Source: Spongisporangium articulatum
Lineage (GTDB): Bacteria > Actinomycetota > Actinomycetes > Actinomycetales > Kineosporiaceae
Length of the DNA: 64,000 nucleotides
Assembly: GCF_044465595.1 (NCBI RefSeq)
Contig: NZ_JBITLV010000005.1
Coordinates: forward strand, 1-64,000
Reading direction: 5' to 3'
Every line of letters begins with the position of its first letter. Position 1 is the stretch's first letter. Positions 17,039 through 25,978 of this stretch are shown in pieces. The position numbers were made by a program, and so were the translations under genes. The notes beneath the pieces are model-generated. The model was given only the letters and a program-made list of their open reading frames with translations. It did not search any database and was not told the DNA's origin.

Positions 17039-18118
17039 TCAGCGTGGGAGGTGCGACGGCAGGGTCATGCGGGGGGCGCGCCGGGGGCGGCCCGCCGAGG
17101 CCATCTCCAGGAGGCGCTGCACGCGGTACCGGTGCCCGCGGTAGCACTCGATCACCTCGGCGCAGCCGACGTCGTCGAGCACCCGGCCGGTGAGCGCGAA
17201 CGAGACGTTGCGCGCGACGTGGAAATCGCCCCACGAGAAGGCGTCGGCGTCACCGTGGGCCCGCTGCCGGATCTCCGCGGCGGTCCAGATGCCGACGCCG
17301 GGCAGGGTGCGCAGCCGGTTGGCGGCCTCGGCGTGCGGCAGGTCGAGCGTCTCCTCGAGCCGGCCCGCGACCTGGCTGGCCGAGATGATCGCCCGGCGCC
17401 GGGCCTCGTCGACGCCCGCCTTCAACCACACCCACGACGGGATCTGCCGCCACACCCCCGCGGCCGGCGGCACGTACAGGCCGGCGGCGTGACCCGGGCC
17501 GGGCGCGGGCTCGCCGTACTTCACGACCAGCGTGCGCCACGAGCGCCGGGCCTCGCGGCCGGTGACCCGCTGCTCCAGGGCCGCCGGGACGAGCGCCTCG
17601 AACACGGCCCGGGTGCGGGGCACCCGCCAACCGGGCCGCGCACGCAGCGCCTCGACGAGCCGCTGGTGCTCGGGCCGGGGTTCGAAGCTTGAGGGGTCGT
17701 CGTGCTCGCCGAGCAGTTCGGGGACGCCGTCGAGCACCCAGTCGGCACCCTCGCCCCACGCGGTGGCCTCCACCTCGCCGAGCCGCGGGCGCGGCCACAG
17801 GCGCAGCAGGGCCGGACCGTCCGGGGTTCGGGTGGCCCACCAGACCAGTTCGCCCGGCTCGAAACGCATGCACGGGTCGGTGCTGCCGCGGCGCAGCGAC
17901 GAGAGCGTGCTGGCCACCGACAGCGGCCGCGACGGCGACCAGACCCGGACGCGACCGCCGTCCCCCGGGCTGCCGGCGGGGCGCTCGACCCGCCGGGCGG
18001 CACTCCCGTCGGCCCGCGCCCCGGCCCGAGCGCGGGCGGCCTGGGCCGGCAGGAACGGGACCGTGCGCGGCCGTGAGCCGAAGGGCTGCGGGGCCGGCGC
18101 TGGAGTCACGATCCACAT
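17039..18118 (-). CDS. DNA-3-methyladenine glycosylase-like HhH-GPD protein
   Basis: This 359-residue protein has a helix-hairpin-helix glycosylase fold in its C-terminal half. LRTLPGVGIWTAAEIRQRA is the hairpin, and the Asp of SWGDFHVARN is the likely catalytic residue. This fits AlkA-like base-excision enzymes that remove alkylated purines. The first 70 residues are Arg/Ala/Pro-rich and may include an over-long start. It stands alone on the minus strand, divergent from the DUF3105 gene. Confidence 0.88.
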   Translation of the reverse strand: MWIVTPAPAPQPFGSRPRTVPFLPAQAARARAGARADGSAARRVERPAGSPGDGGRVRVWSPSRPLSVASTLSSLRRGSTDPCMRFEPGELVWWATRTPDGPALLRLWPRPRLGEVEATAWGEGADWVLDGVPELLGEHDDPSSFEPRPEHQRLVEALRARPGWRVPRTRAVFEALVPAALEQRVTGREARRSWRTLVVKYGEPAPGPGHAAGLYVPPAAGVWRQIPSWVWLKAGVDEARRRAIISASQVAGRLEETLDLPHAEAANRLRTLPGVGIWTAAEIRQRAHGDADAFSWGDFHVARNVSFALTGRVLDDVGCAEVIECYRGHRYRVQRLLEMASAGRPRRAPRMTLPSHLPR

Positions 18119-18277
18119 AGTGCCCCCTGTCGTGCCCGGTGGGCGGCAGGACGCGGGATCGTTGCGGAAGTCCCGGCGTGTCGCGGCGTGTCCCGGTGAC
18201 TCTCATACACTGCTCAGCCGGGCCGCTCCCGCAGACCAGGACGGGGCGCCGCTGTGCCTCATCGAAATGGAGTCGAC

Positions 18278-18982
18278 GTGGGCAAGAAAGAGGCTGCCGA
18301 CCGCAAGGCGCGGCTGGAGCAGATCCGCCGTGAGCAGCAGGCCGTCGAACGCCGCCGGACCCTGCTCGTGCTGGGTACGGCGGGCGTGCTCGTGCTGGTC
18401 CTGGTGGGGGCCGTGTTCGTGGTGATCCGCAACCAGATCGCCGCGAGCGACATCACCAAGGTCGGGCTGACCGCGGCCGCGGCGAACTGCAGCGCGCCGA
18501 CGAGCGACCCGACCAGCGGCAGCGGGAACCACGTCGGCGTCGGCACCAACCAGCCGAACGTGACGAGCGTGAAGTACAGCACCGTGCCCCCGACGTCCGG
18601 TGAGCACTTCGCCTCCCCGGAGGTGCCGGCCCGCGCGTTCTACGACACCACCGACCGGCCCGCGGTCGAGACCCTGGTGCACAACCAGGAGCACGGCTAC
18701 ACGGTGCTCTGGTACGACCCGTCGGTGACCGCCGCACAGAAGGCCGAGCTGGAGAAGATCGCCACGCTGGCCCGCAAGCCCAAGGTGGCCGGCGACAAGT
18801 TCATCGTGGCGCCGCTCGACACCACCCGGGGCTCCCTGCCGGACGGCAAGAAGATCGCCCTGGCCCACTGGGGTGCCAAGCAGGGGCACCGCCAGATCTG
18901 CGCCGGGGTCTCGGGCACCGTGGTGCAGGACTTCGTGAAGAAGTACCCGTCGACCGACGCCCCGGAGCCGAACGGCCAGTGA
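18278..18982 (+). CDS. DUF3105 membrane-anchored protein
   Basis: This is a 234-residue protein with a short charged N-terminus (KKEAADRKARLEQIRREQQAVERRR), one membrane segment (about residues 29-50) and an extracellular DUF3105 domain. The domain carries VPPTSGEHF, LVHNQEHGYTVLWYDP and HWGAKQ motifs. The His-rich pattern hints at a metal site, but the function is unknown. GGAG at 18269-18272 sets the GTG start at 18278. Confidence 0.88.
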   Translation: MGKKEAADRKARLEQIRREQQAVERRRTLLVLGTAGVLVLVLVGAVFVVIRNQIAASDITKVGLTAAAANCSAPTSDPTSGSGNHVGVGTNQPNVTSVKYSTVPPTSGEHFASPEVPARAFYDTTDRPAVETLVHNQEHGYTVLWYDPSVTAAQKAELEKIATLARKPKVAGDKFIVAPLDTTRGSLPDGKKIALAHWGAKQGHRQICAGVSGTVVQDFVKKYPSTDAPEPNGQ

Positions 18983-19024
18983 TCGCGCGGCGGGTCCGGC
19001 CTGCGGAGAGGTCGGACCCGCCGG

Positions 19025-20707
19025 CTACAACAGCGGGTACGCGCCGCGCAGGGTCAGCCCCAGGCCGACCACGAGAACGAGGACGGCGGTCGCCAGCGGG
19101 ACGACGTCCGCGTACCGCCGGGCCAGCCTCGCCGCCCGACCCGAGCCCCGGTCCAGCCGGTCTCTCAGCCGGACCAGCAGCAGGCCGACCGCGGTGAGCG
19201 TTCCCGCCATCCCGACGCCGTAGCAGAGCACCAGCAGGACACCGAAGGCCGTACGTCCCAGGCTGATCGCGCCCAGGAGGACGATGAGCGCCGAGGGGCT
19301 CGGCACCAGCCCGCCCGCCACCCCCATCCCGATCAGACCGGCCCGACGCACCCTGCTCTCCTCGGCGCCCGCCCGCTGAAGGAGTCCGACCCCGTAGCCG
19401 TGGCCATGGCCGTGGCCGTGGCCATGGCCGTGGTCTGCTGCGGGAACGGTGTCGGGTGGGAGGAAGTCGTGCACCGGTGACGTCACCGGCGAGGCCTTCG
19501 CCACCGCGGGCACCGACGCATCCAGCATCCGGGCTTCCAGCATCCGGGCCTCCGGCATCCGGGCCTCCGGCATCCGGGCCTCCGGCTCCAATGCCTCCGG
19601 CTCCAGCCCCTCCCGCACGTCGATGACTGAGGACTCACCCCCACGCAGCGCACCGCGTAGCAACCAAGCACCGACCACCGCGATGAGCAGACCGCTCACG
19701 ACCCCGAGCAGGGCCAGCACGACATCACCGGCCAGCGTCGCGACGGCACTGAGCAGGAGCCCCAGGACGATCACGCCCGCGGTGTGCGTCACGGTGACCG
19801 TTGCGCCCACGGTGAGGGCGTCGCGGACCGACCCGCTCCGGCCCGCGATGTAGGCCGCGATCACCGTCTTGCCGTGGCCCGGCATCGCCGCGTGCGAGGC
19901 GCCCAGCAGCAGCGCCAGCAGGATCGCCAGGAGACCGACCCCGACGGTGATGTCGTCCCGGGCGACCACGGCGTCGAACCGGGCCGACAGCCGGTTCACG
20001 GCCCGGGCCACCGGTCCCGCCACCGGCAGGGACGCGACCTCACCGACGGTCGAAGCCCCCGCCCCGGGCCGGATGTCGACCTCGACCGAGCGCACGTCCA
20101 GCGGCGAGCTCAGCAGATCGTCCGGGTAGGAACGCAGTTCGTCGCTGGGGCTCGCGACCGGAACCGGCGACTCCACCAGTTGGACACCCGAGCCCCGGGC
20201 GGTGATCTCGCGCCAGCCGAGGCGGTCGCCCAGATAGCCGTCGGTGAAGCTCATCCGACCGGACCGGGTCACCGCCCAGGGCGCCGACAACCGGCACTCC
20301 AACCGGCTCACCCGCAGGTTGGCGACACCCGCCCGGTAGCCGAACGCGCTCTCCTGAACGGTGAACCGCAGAGGCCGCCCGTCGATCGAGACCGAGAGCG
20401 CCGCGGCGAGCAGGCCGCACCGGGTTGTCGCGTGGCGAGCCCGTTCGGCCAGGCTCGCGACCCCGTCAGCGTCGGTGTCGACGGCCGAGAAGTCCTGCAG
20501 GGTAGGAATCTCGGCCGAGTCGACGACGGCGAAGTCGTCGATCCGGTGCGGCAACAGGCTCAGCCCGTCGTAGTGGTTGACGGTGAAGTTGCCGAGCGGG
20601 TGGGCGGCGGCGGGACTCGCGCCGGTCAGCAGCAGGGCGGTTCCCAGCAGCGCGGCGCCCAGCAGCCCGGCGACCGACCGCCGCCGGGTCCGCGACCGGG
20701 CGCTCAC
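19025..20707 (-). CDS. NicO/RcnA-type nickel-cobalt transporter with N-terminal extracellular domain
   Basis: This 560-residue protein has a signal-like segment ending near AAAHPLGNFTVNHYDGL, then an extracellular region of about 230 residues. About six membrane helices follow with the metal motif GASHAAMPGHGKT. Between helices is a long cytoplasmic-type loop holding a 15-bp coding repeat and a His-Gly stretch, both probably metal-linked. The GTG at 20707 overlaps the TPR gene stop by GTGA. It ends the cassette DUF4331-TPR-NicO. Nickel, cobalt or another metal cannot be told apart. Confidence 0.88.
   Translation of the reverse strand: MSARSRTRRRSVAGLLGAALLGTALLLTGASPAAAHPLGNFTVNHYDGLSLLPHRIDDFAVVDSAEIPTLQDFSAVDTDADGVASLAERARHATTRCGLLAAALSVSIDGRPLRFTVQESAFGYRAGVANLRVSRLECRLSAPWAVTRSGRMSFTDGYLGDRLGWREITARGSGVQLVESPVPVASPSDELRSYPDDLLSSPLDVRSVEVDIRPGAGASTVGEVASLPVAGPVARAVNRLSARFDAVVARDDITVGVGLLAILLALLLGASHAAMPGHGKTVIAAYIAGRSGSVRDALTVGATVTVTHTAGVIVLGLLLSAVATLAGDVVLALLGVVSGLLIAVVGAWLLRGALRGGESSVIDVREGLEPEALEPEARMPEARMPEARMLEARMLDASVPAVAKASPVTSPVHDFLPPDTVPAADHGHGHGHGHGHGYGVGLLQRAGAEESRVRRAGLIGMGVAGGLVPSPSALIVLLGAISLGRTAFGVLLVLCYGVGMAGTLTAVGLLLVRLRDRLDRGSGRAARLARRYADVVPLATAVLVLVVGLGLTLRGAYPLL
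19523..19612 (-). repeat. 15-bp coding tandem repeat in the NicO loop
   Basis: Four good copies of a unit like CGGCATCCGGGCCTC lie at 19523-19582, and two decayed copies follow to 19612. They encode the repeating pentapeptide EARMP/EARML. About 90 bp to the left (19396-19436) is a second coding repeat giving HGHGHGHG. Confidence 0.85.
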
Positions 20708-22020
20708 GGGTGCCCGCCCAGTTCGGCCAGCGCCCGGCGGGCGACCGGCGCCTGGGTCGGGGAGAAGTACGGGTTGATGTCGAGTGCCCGGGTCAGCTCG
20801 CGACGGGCGGAATCGTCGTGGCCCAGAGACTTCTCGATCATCCCCCGGTGGTAGGCGAAGATCGCGTTGCGCCAGCCCGTCCCCGCCGCCCGGTCGGCGA
20901 ACTCCCGGGCCTCGGCGTCGCGGCCGGCGCGGTGCAGGGCCCAGGCCAGGGCGTCCGCCACCAGGGGATGCTGTCGGCGGTCCCACTCCAGCCGCGCGTG
21001 CCGGACGGCGTCCGCGGGATCGCCGTGGTCGGCCTCGACCACCGCTGCGGTCAGGTCGTCCTGGACGCCGTTGGCGGCGAAGAGCTGCTGCTCACCGGCC
21101 AGGACGACGTACAGTGCGTCCGCGTCGGCGTCGCGCCCGAGGGAGACGAGCAGCTGCGCGTACTCCAGCAGGTACTCCGGCAGCGGCAGCCGCGCCGTCA
21201 CGTCGGCGTAGTCACGCAAGGCCTCGTCGGTGCGACCCGCGGCCGCCGCGGCCGCCGCCCGCCCGGCGACCAGCATCGGCGCACCGGGTTGGGCGAGCAG
21301 GCCGAGCCGGTACTGCTCGAGGGCCGCGGCGGGCGCGCCGGTGGTGAAGTCGAGCTGGCCCAGGTAGTAGCGGCAGAAGGCGACGTCGGCCGGATCGACC
21401 GCCTCGGCCAGGGCACGGGTCAGGGCCGCGCGGGCGGCCGGGACGTCGCCACGCTGCTCGAAGGCGTAGGAGGCCCGGCTGAAGGAGGACAGGCCGGGCT
21501 GCAGGTCGAGCATGCGCTGCAAGGCTGAGTCCGCGTCGTCGAACCGGCCGAGCTGGGTGTACGCGTCGGTCAGCACGCCCAGAGCGGCCGCGTCGTACGG
21601 ATCCGCCGACGCGGCCCGTCGCCCCCAGCGCACAGCCTCGGCGAACTCGTGCCGCGCGTTGGCCAGCGCCCCCTCGCCGACGTAGGCGTCGACGTTGCCC
21701 TCGGGCCGCAGCCGCAACGACCGCGCCAGGGCCCCTTCGGCCTTCGGGTAAAAGGTCGGATCGGCCGTGATCCGGCCCTGCTGCACGTAGGCGGCTCCGA
21801 GCTGGGCCCATGTCCGGTCGTCCGCGGGCACCCTGTCCAACCGCAGTTGCGCGGCCCGGATCGCCCCCGCCGTCGACGTCCGGTCGACCGGGCCGGATGA
21901 CCCCGAAGGAGCCGCCGCACCGGCGAGATGGGTTATGGAGGAACCCGTCCCGACCAGTGCGGCGGCCCCGACACAGGTCAGCGCAGAGACCGCCAGGACG
22001 GCGAGGTATCGACTGCGCAC
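20704..22020 (-). CDS. Secreted or membrane-anchored TPR protein
   Basis: This is a 438-residue protein with an N-terminal membrane or signal segment (residues 5-25) and a long array of tetratricopeptide-like helical pairs from about residue 50 to the end. Examples are TWAQLGAAYVQQGR and VLTDAYTQLGRFDDADSALQRML. TPR arrays bind partner proteins, so this one probably links the DUF4331 protein and the NicO transporter on either side of it. It starts 12 bp after DUF4331 and overlaps the transporter gene by GTGA. Confidence 0.88.
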   Translation of the reverse strand: MRSRYLAVLAVSALTCVGAAALVGTGSSITHLAGAAAPSGSSGPVDRTSTAGAIRAAQLRLDRVPADDRTWAQLGAAYVQQGRITADPTFYPKAEGALARSLRLRPEGNVDAYVGEGALANARHEFAEAVRWGRRAASADPYDAAALGVLTDAYTQLGRFDDADSALQRMLDLQPGLSSFSRASYAFEQRGDVPAARAALTRALAEAVDPADVAFCRYYLGQLDFTTGAPAAALEQYRLGLLAQPGAPMLVAGRAAAAAAAGRTDEALRDYADVTARLPLPEYLLEYAQLLVSLGRDADADALYVVLAGEQQLFAANGVQDDLTAAVVEADHGDPADAVRHARLEWDRRQHPLVADALAWALHRAGRDAEAREFADRAAGTGWRNAIFAYHRGMIEKSLGHDDSARRELTRALDINPYFSPTQAPVARRALAELGGHP

Positions 22021-22032
22021 GTCAGGTCGTGC

Positions 22033-23649
22033 TCAGGCGAGCACGCCCCGCCGGCGGCGACGGACCAGCGTCAGACCCCCGACCAGGGCGAGGGCCATCG
22101 TCGTCGCGAGCAACCCGTCGGCGACGGGGGCCCGCCAGGCGGCCGGGCCGTCACCGCCGCGCCCGTTCGGCGCACCCAGCGGCAGGACGGACGCGGCGCT
22201 GTTCACCGCGGTCGTGTTCGGCAGCGCGACGTAGGGGAAGCTCGAATCGAACGGGTTGTCGTTCGCGTCCACGCCGTCCCCCTCGGCCAGGGCCGACACG
22301 AGATGTCCGCTGGCCGCGGCCCCCTCGACGGCCTGCAGGGAGATGTCGATGACGTCGTCGGTCAGCCGGCGACCGTTCGGGAAGCCCTGGAAGTCGCCGC
22401 CGATGACGCCCAGCCGGTTCGGCGAACCGGCCGGGGCGATGCTGGTGTTGAGTCGCAGTTCCTCGGCCGGGCGGAACGAGGACGCCTTGACGTCGCCGTT
22501 GAGGACCTGCGAGTTGAGGTCGGCCTGGATCGGTGCGGTGCTGCCGTCGAGCGTCGGGGCCTTCTTGGCGATCCCGGTCAGGTAAATCTCCACCAGGTCG
22601 TTGCGCGGGGTCGGCGGGGCGTCGATGTTGTAGATCGCCTTCAGCAGGCCGGGCAGTTCGGGGTTCGTGACGGCCTTGACCACCGGCGCGATGCCTGCGT
22701 CGGCGACCGGCTTGACCGAGTTGAAGGCGTTCTTCAGGCCGGCCGGCATGACCACCTCGTTCACCAGGGGGTTGCCGAGCCGGGAGACCTGGACGTTCGA
22801 GGTCTTGGGGACGACCTTCCCGGTGGCCAGGTTCATGGGCCGCTTCGACGTGGTGCTCCAGATGCCGATCACCGGGTTCTTGGTGGCGTCGCCCTTCAGG
22901 GACACCTCCGACTTCGGCACCTGCAGGGCGATCGTGTTGACGTTGTACCCCTTGAGCGTGTCCGTCCCCGTCTCGGAGAGGTCACCGCCGTACAGCAGGT
23001 CGAAGACGCGCAGGTCGAGGAAGAAGGGGTCGTCGGCCTGACCGGCGTACGTCTTCCCACCACCGGTGATGCTGGTGACGGCCTCGTCGCGCAGGTCCGC
23101 GTAACTGGGGATCGACTTCTCCCCGGCGAAGGACGGCGCGGCGGTGCCGTGGCCGATCTCCTTGTAGGTCACCTTCGTGCCGGTGGTGATCTTCGTCAGC
23201 GTCCAGGTCTGCTTGTAGAGCAGGTTCTCGTCGTCCAGCGAGGTCACCGGGCCGTTGTTGGCCAGGAACGTGCTGGTCCCGCGCTTGTCGACGCTCTTGA
23301 ACACCCAGCGGTAGATGATGTCCGGCTTGGCGTCGCCGTTGTTGTCGATGCGGATGTCGTACCAGGCGCCGTCCTGGAAGGGGTAGAAGTTCGGGCCGCC
23401 GTTGGGCTCCTCGAAGGGGATCCAGTTGGCGATCAGGGTGACGCTGTCGGTCGCGTCGGGCGCGACGAACGCATACACGTCCGTGTTGTCGATCCGGGGG
23501 TCGCCGGACGTCAGCGGCGCCTCCCGGTGACTGGACGCCTGCGCCGAACCAACCCCTCCGACGGCCGTGAGCAGCGCCGTAGAGACAGCGCAAACCATCG
23601 GAAAGACCTTGCGGTGCAGAGACTTTCCTCGACCTGGACTTGCCGCCAT
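22033..23649 (-). CDS. DUF4331 surface protein
   Basis: This 538-residue protein has a signal peptide ending near SAQASSHREAPL, the DUF4331 start motif SHREAP(L), DNTDVYAFVAPD and VTLIANWIPFEEPNGGPNFYPFQDGAWYDI. It ends with a membrane helix and an RRRRRG tail, so it is anchored in the membrane facing outwards. A GGGGGG stretch just before the ATG at 23649 serves as ribosome site. It is first in a leftward cassette with TPR and NicO genes, an arrangement I have seen in other actinobacteria. The function is unknown; metal capture is a guess. Confidence 0.9.
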   Translation of the reverse strand: MAASPGRGKSLHRKVFPMVCAVSTALLTAVGGVGSAQASSHREAPLTSGDPRIDNTDVYAFVAPDATDSVTLIANWIPFEEPNGGPNFYPFQDGAWYDIRIDNNGDAKPDIIYRWVFKSVDKRGTSTFLANNGPVTSLDDENLLYKQTWTLTKITTGTKVTYKEIGHGTAAPSFAGEKSIPSYADLRDEAVTSITGGGKTYAGQADDPFFLDLRVFDLLYGGDLSETGTDTLKGYNVNTIALQVPKSEVSLKGDATKNPVIGIWSTTSKRPMNLATGKVVPKTSNVQVSRLGNPLVNEVVMPAGLKNAFNSVKPVADAGIAPVVKAVTNPELPGLLKAIYNIDAPPTPRNDLVEIYLTGIAKKAPTLDGSTAPIQADLNSQVLNGDVKASSFRPAEELRLNTSIAPAGSPNRLGVIGGDFQGFPNGRRLTDDVIDISLQAVEGAAASGHLVSALAEGDGVDANDNPFDSSFPYVALPNTTAVNSAASVLPLGAPNGRGGDGPAAWRAPVADGLLATTMALALVGGLTLVRRRRRGVLA

Positions 23650-23840
23650 GGCATCCCCCCAACTCAGGGCGCAGAGAGATTCGGCGCCGGTAGAGGGGAC
23701 TCTATGGCCACACACAGAATGTGTACGCGCTCAGAAGATCATGTCTCACGCACGGGTGGCCAGAACGGGTGACACAGCTTCGCCCGAACCGCCCGTGCCG
23801 AACCGGGCCCAACCGGACGGTGCCGCCGGCCGGAGGGAGG

Positions 23841-24806
23841 TCAGGACTGGAGCGCGTCGGCGGGCCGGTCACCGTGCCGCCGGGCGGCGAGCACCCCGAG
23901 ACCGGCGGCCCCGAGGTCGGCGACCGTGAACAGCACGCGCGACAGCAGGACGACGACCACCACCGATCCGCGGTCGACCACCTGGGCGAGCACCGCGGCC
24001 AACGCCACCTCGCGGGCCCCGGCCCCGGCCGGTGCGATGATCACCACGAAGCCGACCGCCCAGGCCAGCGCGTAGCCGCCGATCAACAGGACGGCGTTGC
24101 GCAGGTCGGCGGGCGCTCCCAGCGGGATGGCCAGGCACCAGACCTGCAGCCCCGCACCGGTCCACGAGCCGATCGCCCAGGCCGTGGCGGCCAGGGTGCC
24201 GCCGACCGTCGTCCGCTGCTGCAGGGGTTCGCGACCGACGAGGCGCAGGGCCAGGTTCACGCCCCGGGCCAGGACCGCCGGGTGCAGCACCACGACCAGG
24301 GGGACGACGAGCAGCACCGCCCAGCCGAACCCGTCGGGGAGCGCCTTGGGCGCCAGCGGGAGGGCGATCAGCACGACGATCAGCGCGCTGGCCACCGACA
24401 GGAGCATGGCCACGACGGTGGCCGTCGCGGTCCGGGCCCGCGGGACCTTGTGGTCGCGACCGAGTTCCGTCTGCATCACGACCGGCCAGACGCTGCCCGG
24501 TAGGTACTTGCCGAGCTGACCGACGAAGAAGATGCGGCCGGCCACGGGCAGCGGCAGTCGCGAGCCGAGGTCGGAAAGCAGGGTGCGCCAGACCATCCCG
24601 GCCAGCGCGACGTTCATCAGGGTGGCCAGGAAGGCCAGCGCGAGCCAGCCCGGCGACAGCTTGGCCGCCGCGTCGGTGACCGCCTGCCGTTCCGACACCA
24701 CCGCCCACACCGCGAGCGCGACGAGCAGCAGACCGAAACCGACCCGGAACGCCCGGGTCCGGCTCACGGCGAGGCCGCGCCCGGCCAGGGCCATCAGTCC
24801 CTTCAC
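23841..24806 (-). CDS. Lysylphosphatidylglycerol synthase/UPF0104-like integral membrane protein
   Basis: This is a 321-residue protein with about eight membrane helices and the family pattern GRIFFVGQLGKYLPGSVWPVVMQ near residue 90, which is typical of the LPG_synthase_TM/UPF0104 group. Many members near glycosyltransferases act on lipid-linked sugars or as flippase-like proteins. The GTG start at 24806 overlaps the upstream glycosyltransferase stop by GTGA, so they are coupled. Confidence 0.85.
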   Translation of the reverse strand: MKGLMALAGRGLAVSRTRAFRVGFGLLLVALAVWAVVSERQAVTDAAAKLSPGWLALAFLATLMNVALAGMVWRTLLSDLGSRLPLPVAGRIFFVGQLGKYLPGSVWPVVMQTELGRDHKVPRARTATATVVAMLLSVASALIVVLIALPLAPKALPDGFGWAVLLVVPLVVVLHPAVLARGVNLALRLVGREPLQQRTTVGGTLAATAWAIGSWTGAGLQVWCLAIPLGAPADLRNAVLLIGGYALAWAVGFVVIIAPAGAGAREVALAAVLAQVVDRGSVVVVVLLSRVLFTVADLGAAGLGVLAARRHGDRPADALQS

Positions 24807-25966
24807 CGCGCGACCCCCAGCTCCGTGACCGCCTGGACGTATCTCTCCCAGGGCTTCTCGACGTCCACCTCGGGCAACCCGGCGCGCAGCGCGTCCAGCC
24901 GGCCGGGCGCGGCCAGCTCGGTCAGCGCCGCGCGCAGCGCCGGCACGTCACCGGGCGGGACGAGCAGCCCGTCCACCCCGTCGCGGACGTCGTCGGCGAA
25001 CGTGCCGACCGTGGTCGCCAGCACGGGCAGGCCGTGCGCGTGCCCGAGGAAGGCGTTCTGCGAGGCGGTCGCGTGCCGGTACGGCAGGGCCAGGACGTCG
25101 TGCGCGGCCAGCAGTTCCGGTACCTCGACCCCCGGCACGTACCCCGCGCGCAGGCTCACCCGCCCGTCCAGGCGCGGGTCCGCGGCCAGCTCGCGCAGGC
25201 GTTCCCCGGCCGCCCCCCACTGCTCCCCCGCCACGGTCACGAGGACGTCCGGGACGCCGTCCGCAGCCTCGAGCAGGAGGTCGAAACCCTTGTACTCGCG
25301 CACCATTCCGAGCGCGAGCACGCGCAGCGGTGCGTCGGCCCGGGGCGGGCGGGCGGCCGCGGCAGCTCGACCGGCGGGGTGCGGCAGGCCGCCGGGCAGG
25401 TGCGGGGGCAGCGGTTCGGTGAGCACCGAGCGCGCCCCGTGCGCGCGGGCCAGCGAGGCCTGTTCCGGAGAGTGCACCAGCACGCCGTCCATCGAGCGCA
25501 GCAACCGGTTCATCAGCCACTCGCCCCCCGGGTGCGTCTCGTGCGGGACGACGTTGTGCACGATCGCGGCCACCGCGGGCCGGTGGTTGGTGGGCACGAT
25601 GTGCGCCACCCCGGTCGTGCGCCCCCGGCGGGCGCCGGCCGCCACGGTCAGCAGGGCCGGGACCTGCACCGGCACGACGACGACCAGTACGACCAGGTCG
25701 AAGGTGTGCAGCGATGTGCCCGTCGACCACCACGACCAGGGCCGGTCCCAGCGCAGCGGCCGCTCCACGGGCGAGAAGGGCGGGAGGTCGGGCTGTTCGC
25801 CGGGGACGACCGGGTCGCCCGGGTAGAGGGCCTGCGGGTACATCCGCGACCAGGACACGAGCACGACGTCGTGCCCGGCGTCGGCCAGGTGCCGGGCCGT
25901 CTCCGTGGTGTGGGCGGCCACCCCACCCTTGAACGGGTGGGTCGGACCGACGAGGGCGATGCGCAC
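24803..25966 (-). CDS. Glycosyltransferase family 4 (GT-B)
   Basis: This is a 387-residue GT-B enzyme. The N-terminus MRIALVGPTHPFKGGVAAHTTETARHL is a standard acceptor-side Rossmann start. The C-terminal half has LALGMVREYKGFDLLLEA and the donor-binding PYRHATASQNAFLGHAHGLPVLAT region. It transfers a sugar from a nucleotide donor to an envelope acceptor, which is unknown. It lies between a GT2 gene and a membrane protein in one leftward run. Confidence 0.9.
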   Translation of the reverse strand: MRIALVGPTHPFKGGVAAHTTETARHLADAGHDVVLVSWSRMYPQALYPGDPVVPGEQPDLPPFSPVERPLRWDRPWSWWSTGTSLHTFDLVVLVVVVPVQVPALLTVAAGARRGRTTGVAHIVPTNHRPAVAAIVHNVVPHETHPGGEWLMNRLLRSMDGVLVHSPEQASLARAHGARSVLTEPLPPHLPGGLPHPAGRAAAAARPPRADAPLRVLALGMVREYKGFDLLLEAADGVPDVLVTVAGEQWGAAGERLRELAADPRLDGRVSLRAGYVPGVEVPELLAAHDVLALPYRHATASQNAFLGHAHGLPVLATTVGTFADDVRDGVDGLLVPPGDVPALRAALTELAAPGRLDALRAGLPEVDVEKPWERYVQAVTELGVAR

Positions 25967-25978
25967 GGGGTTGGCCGC

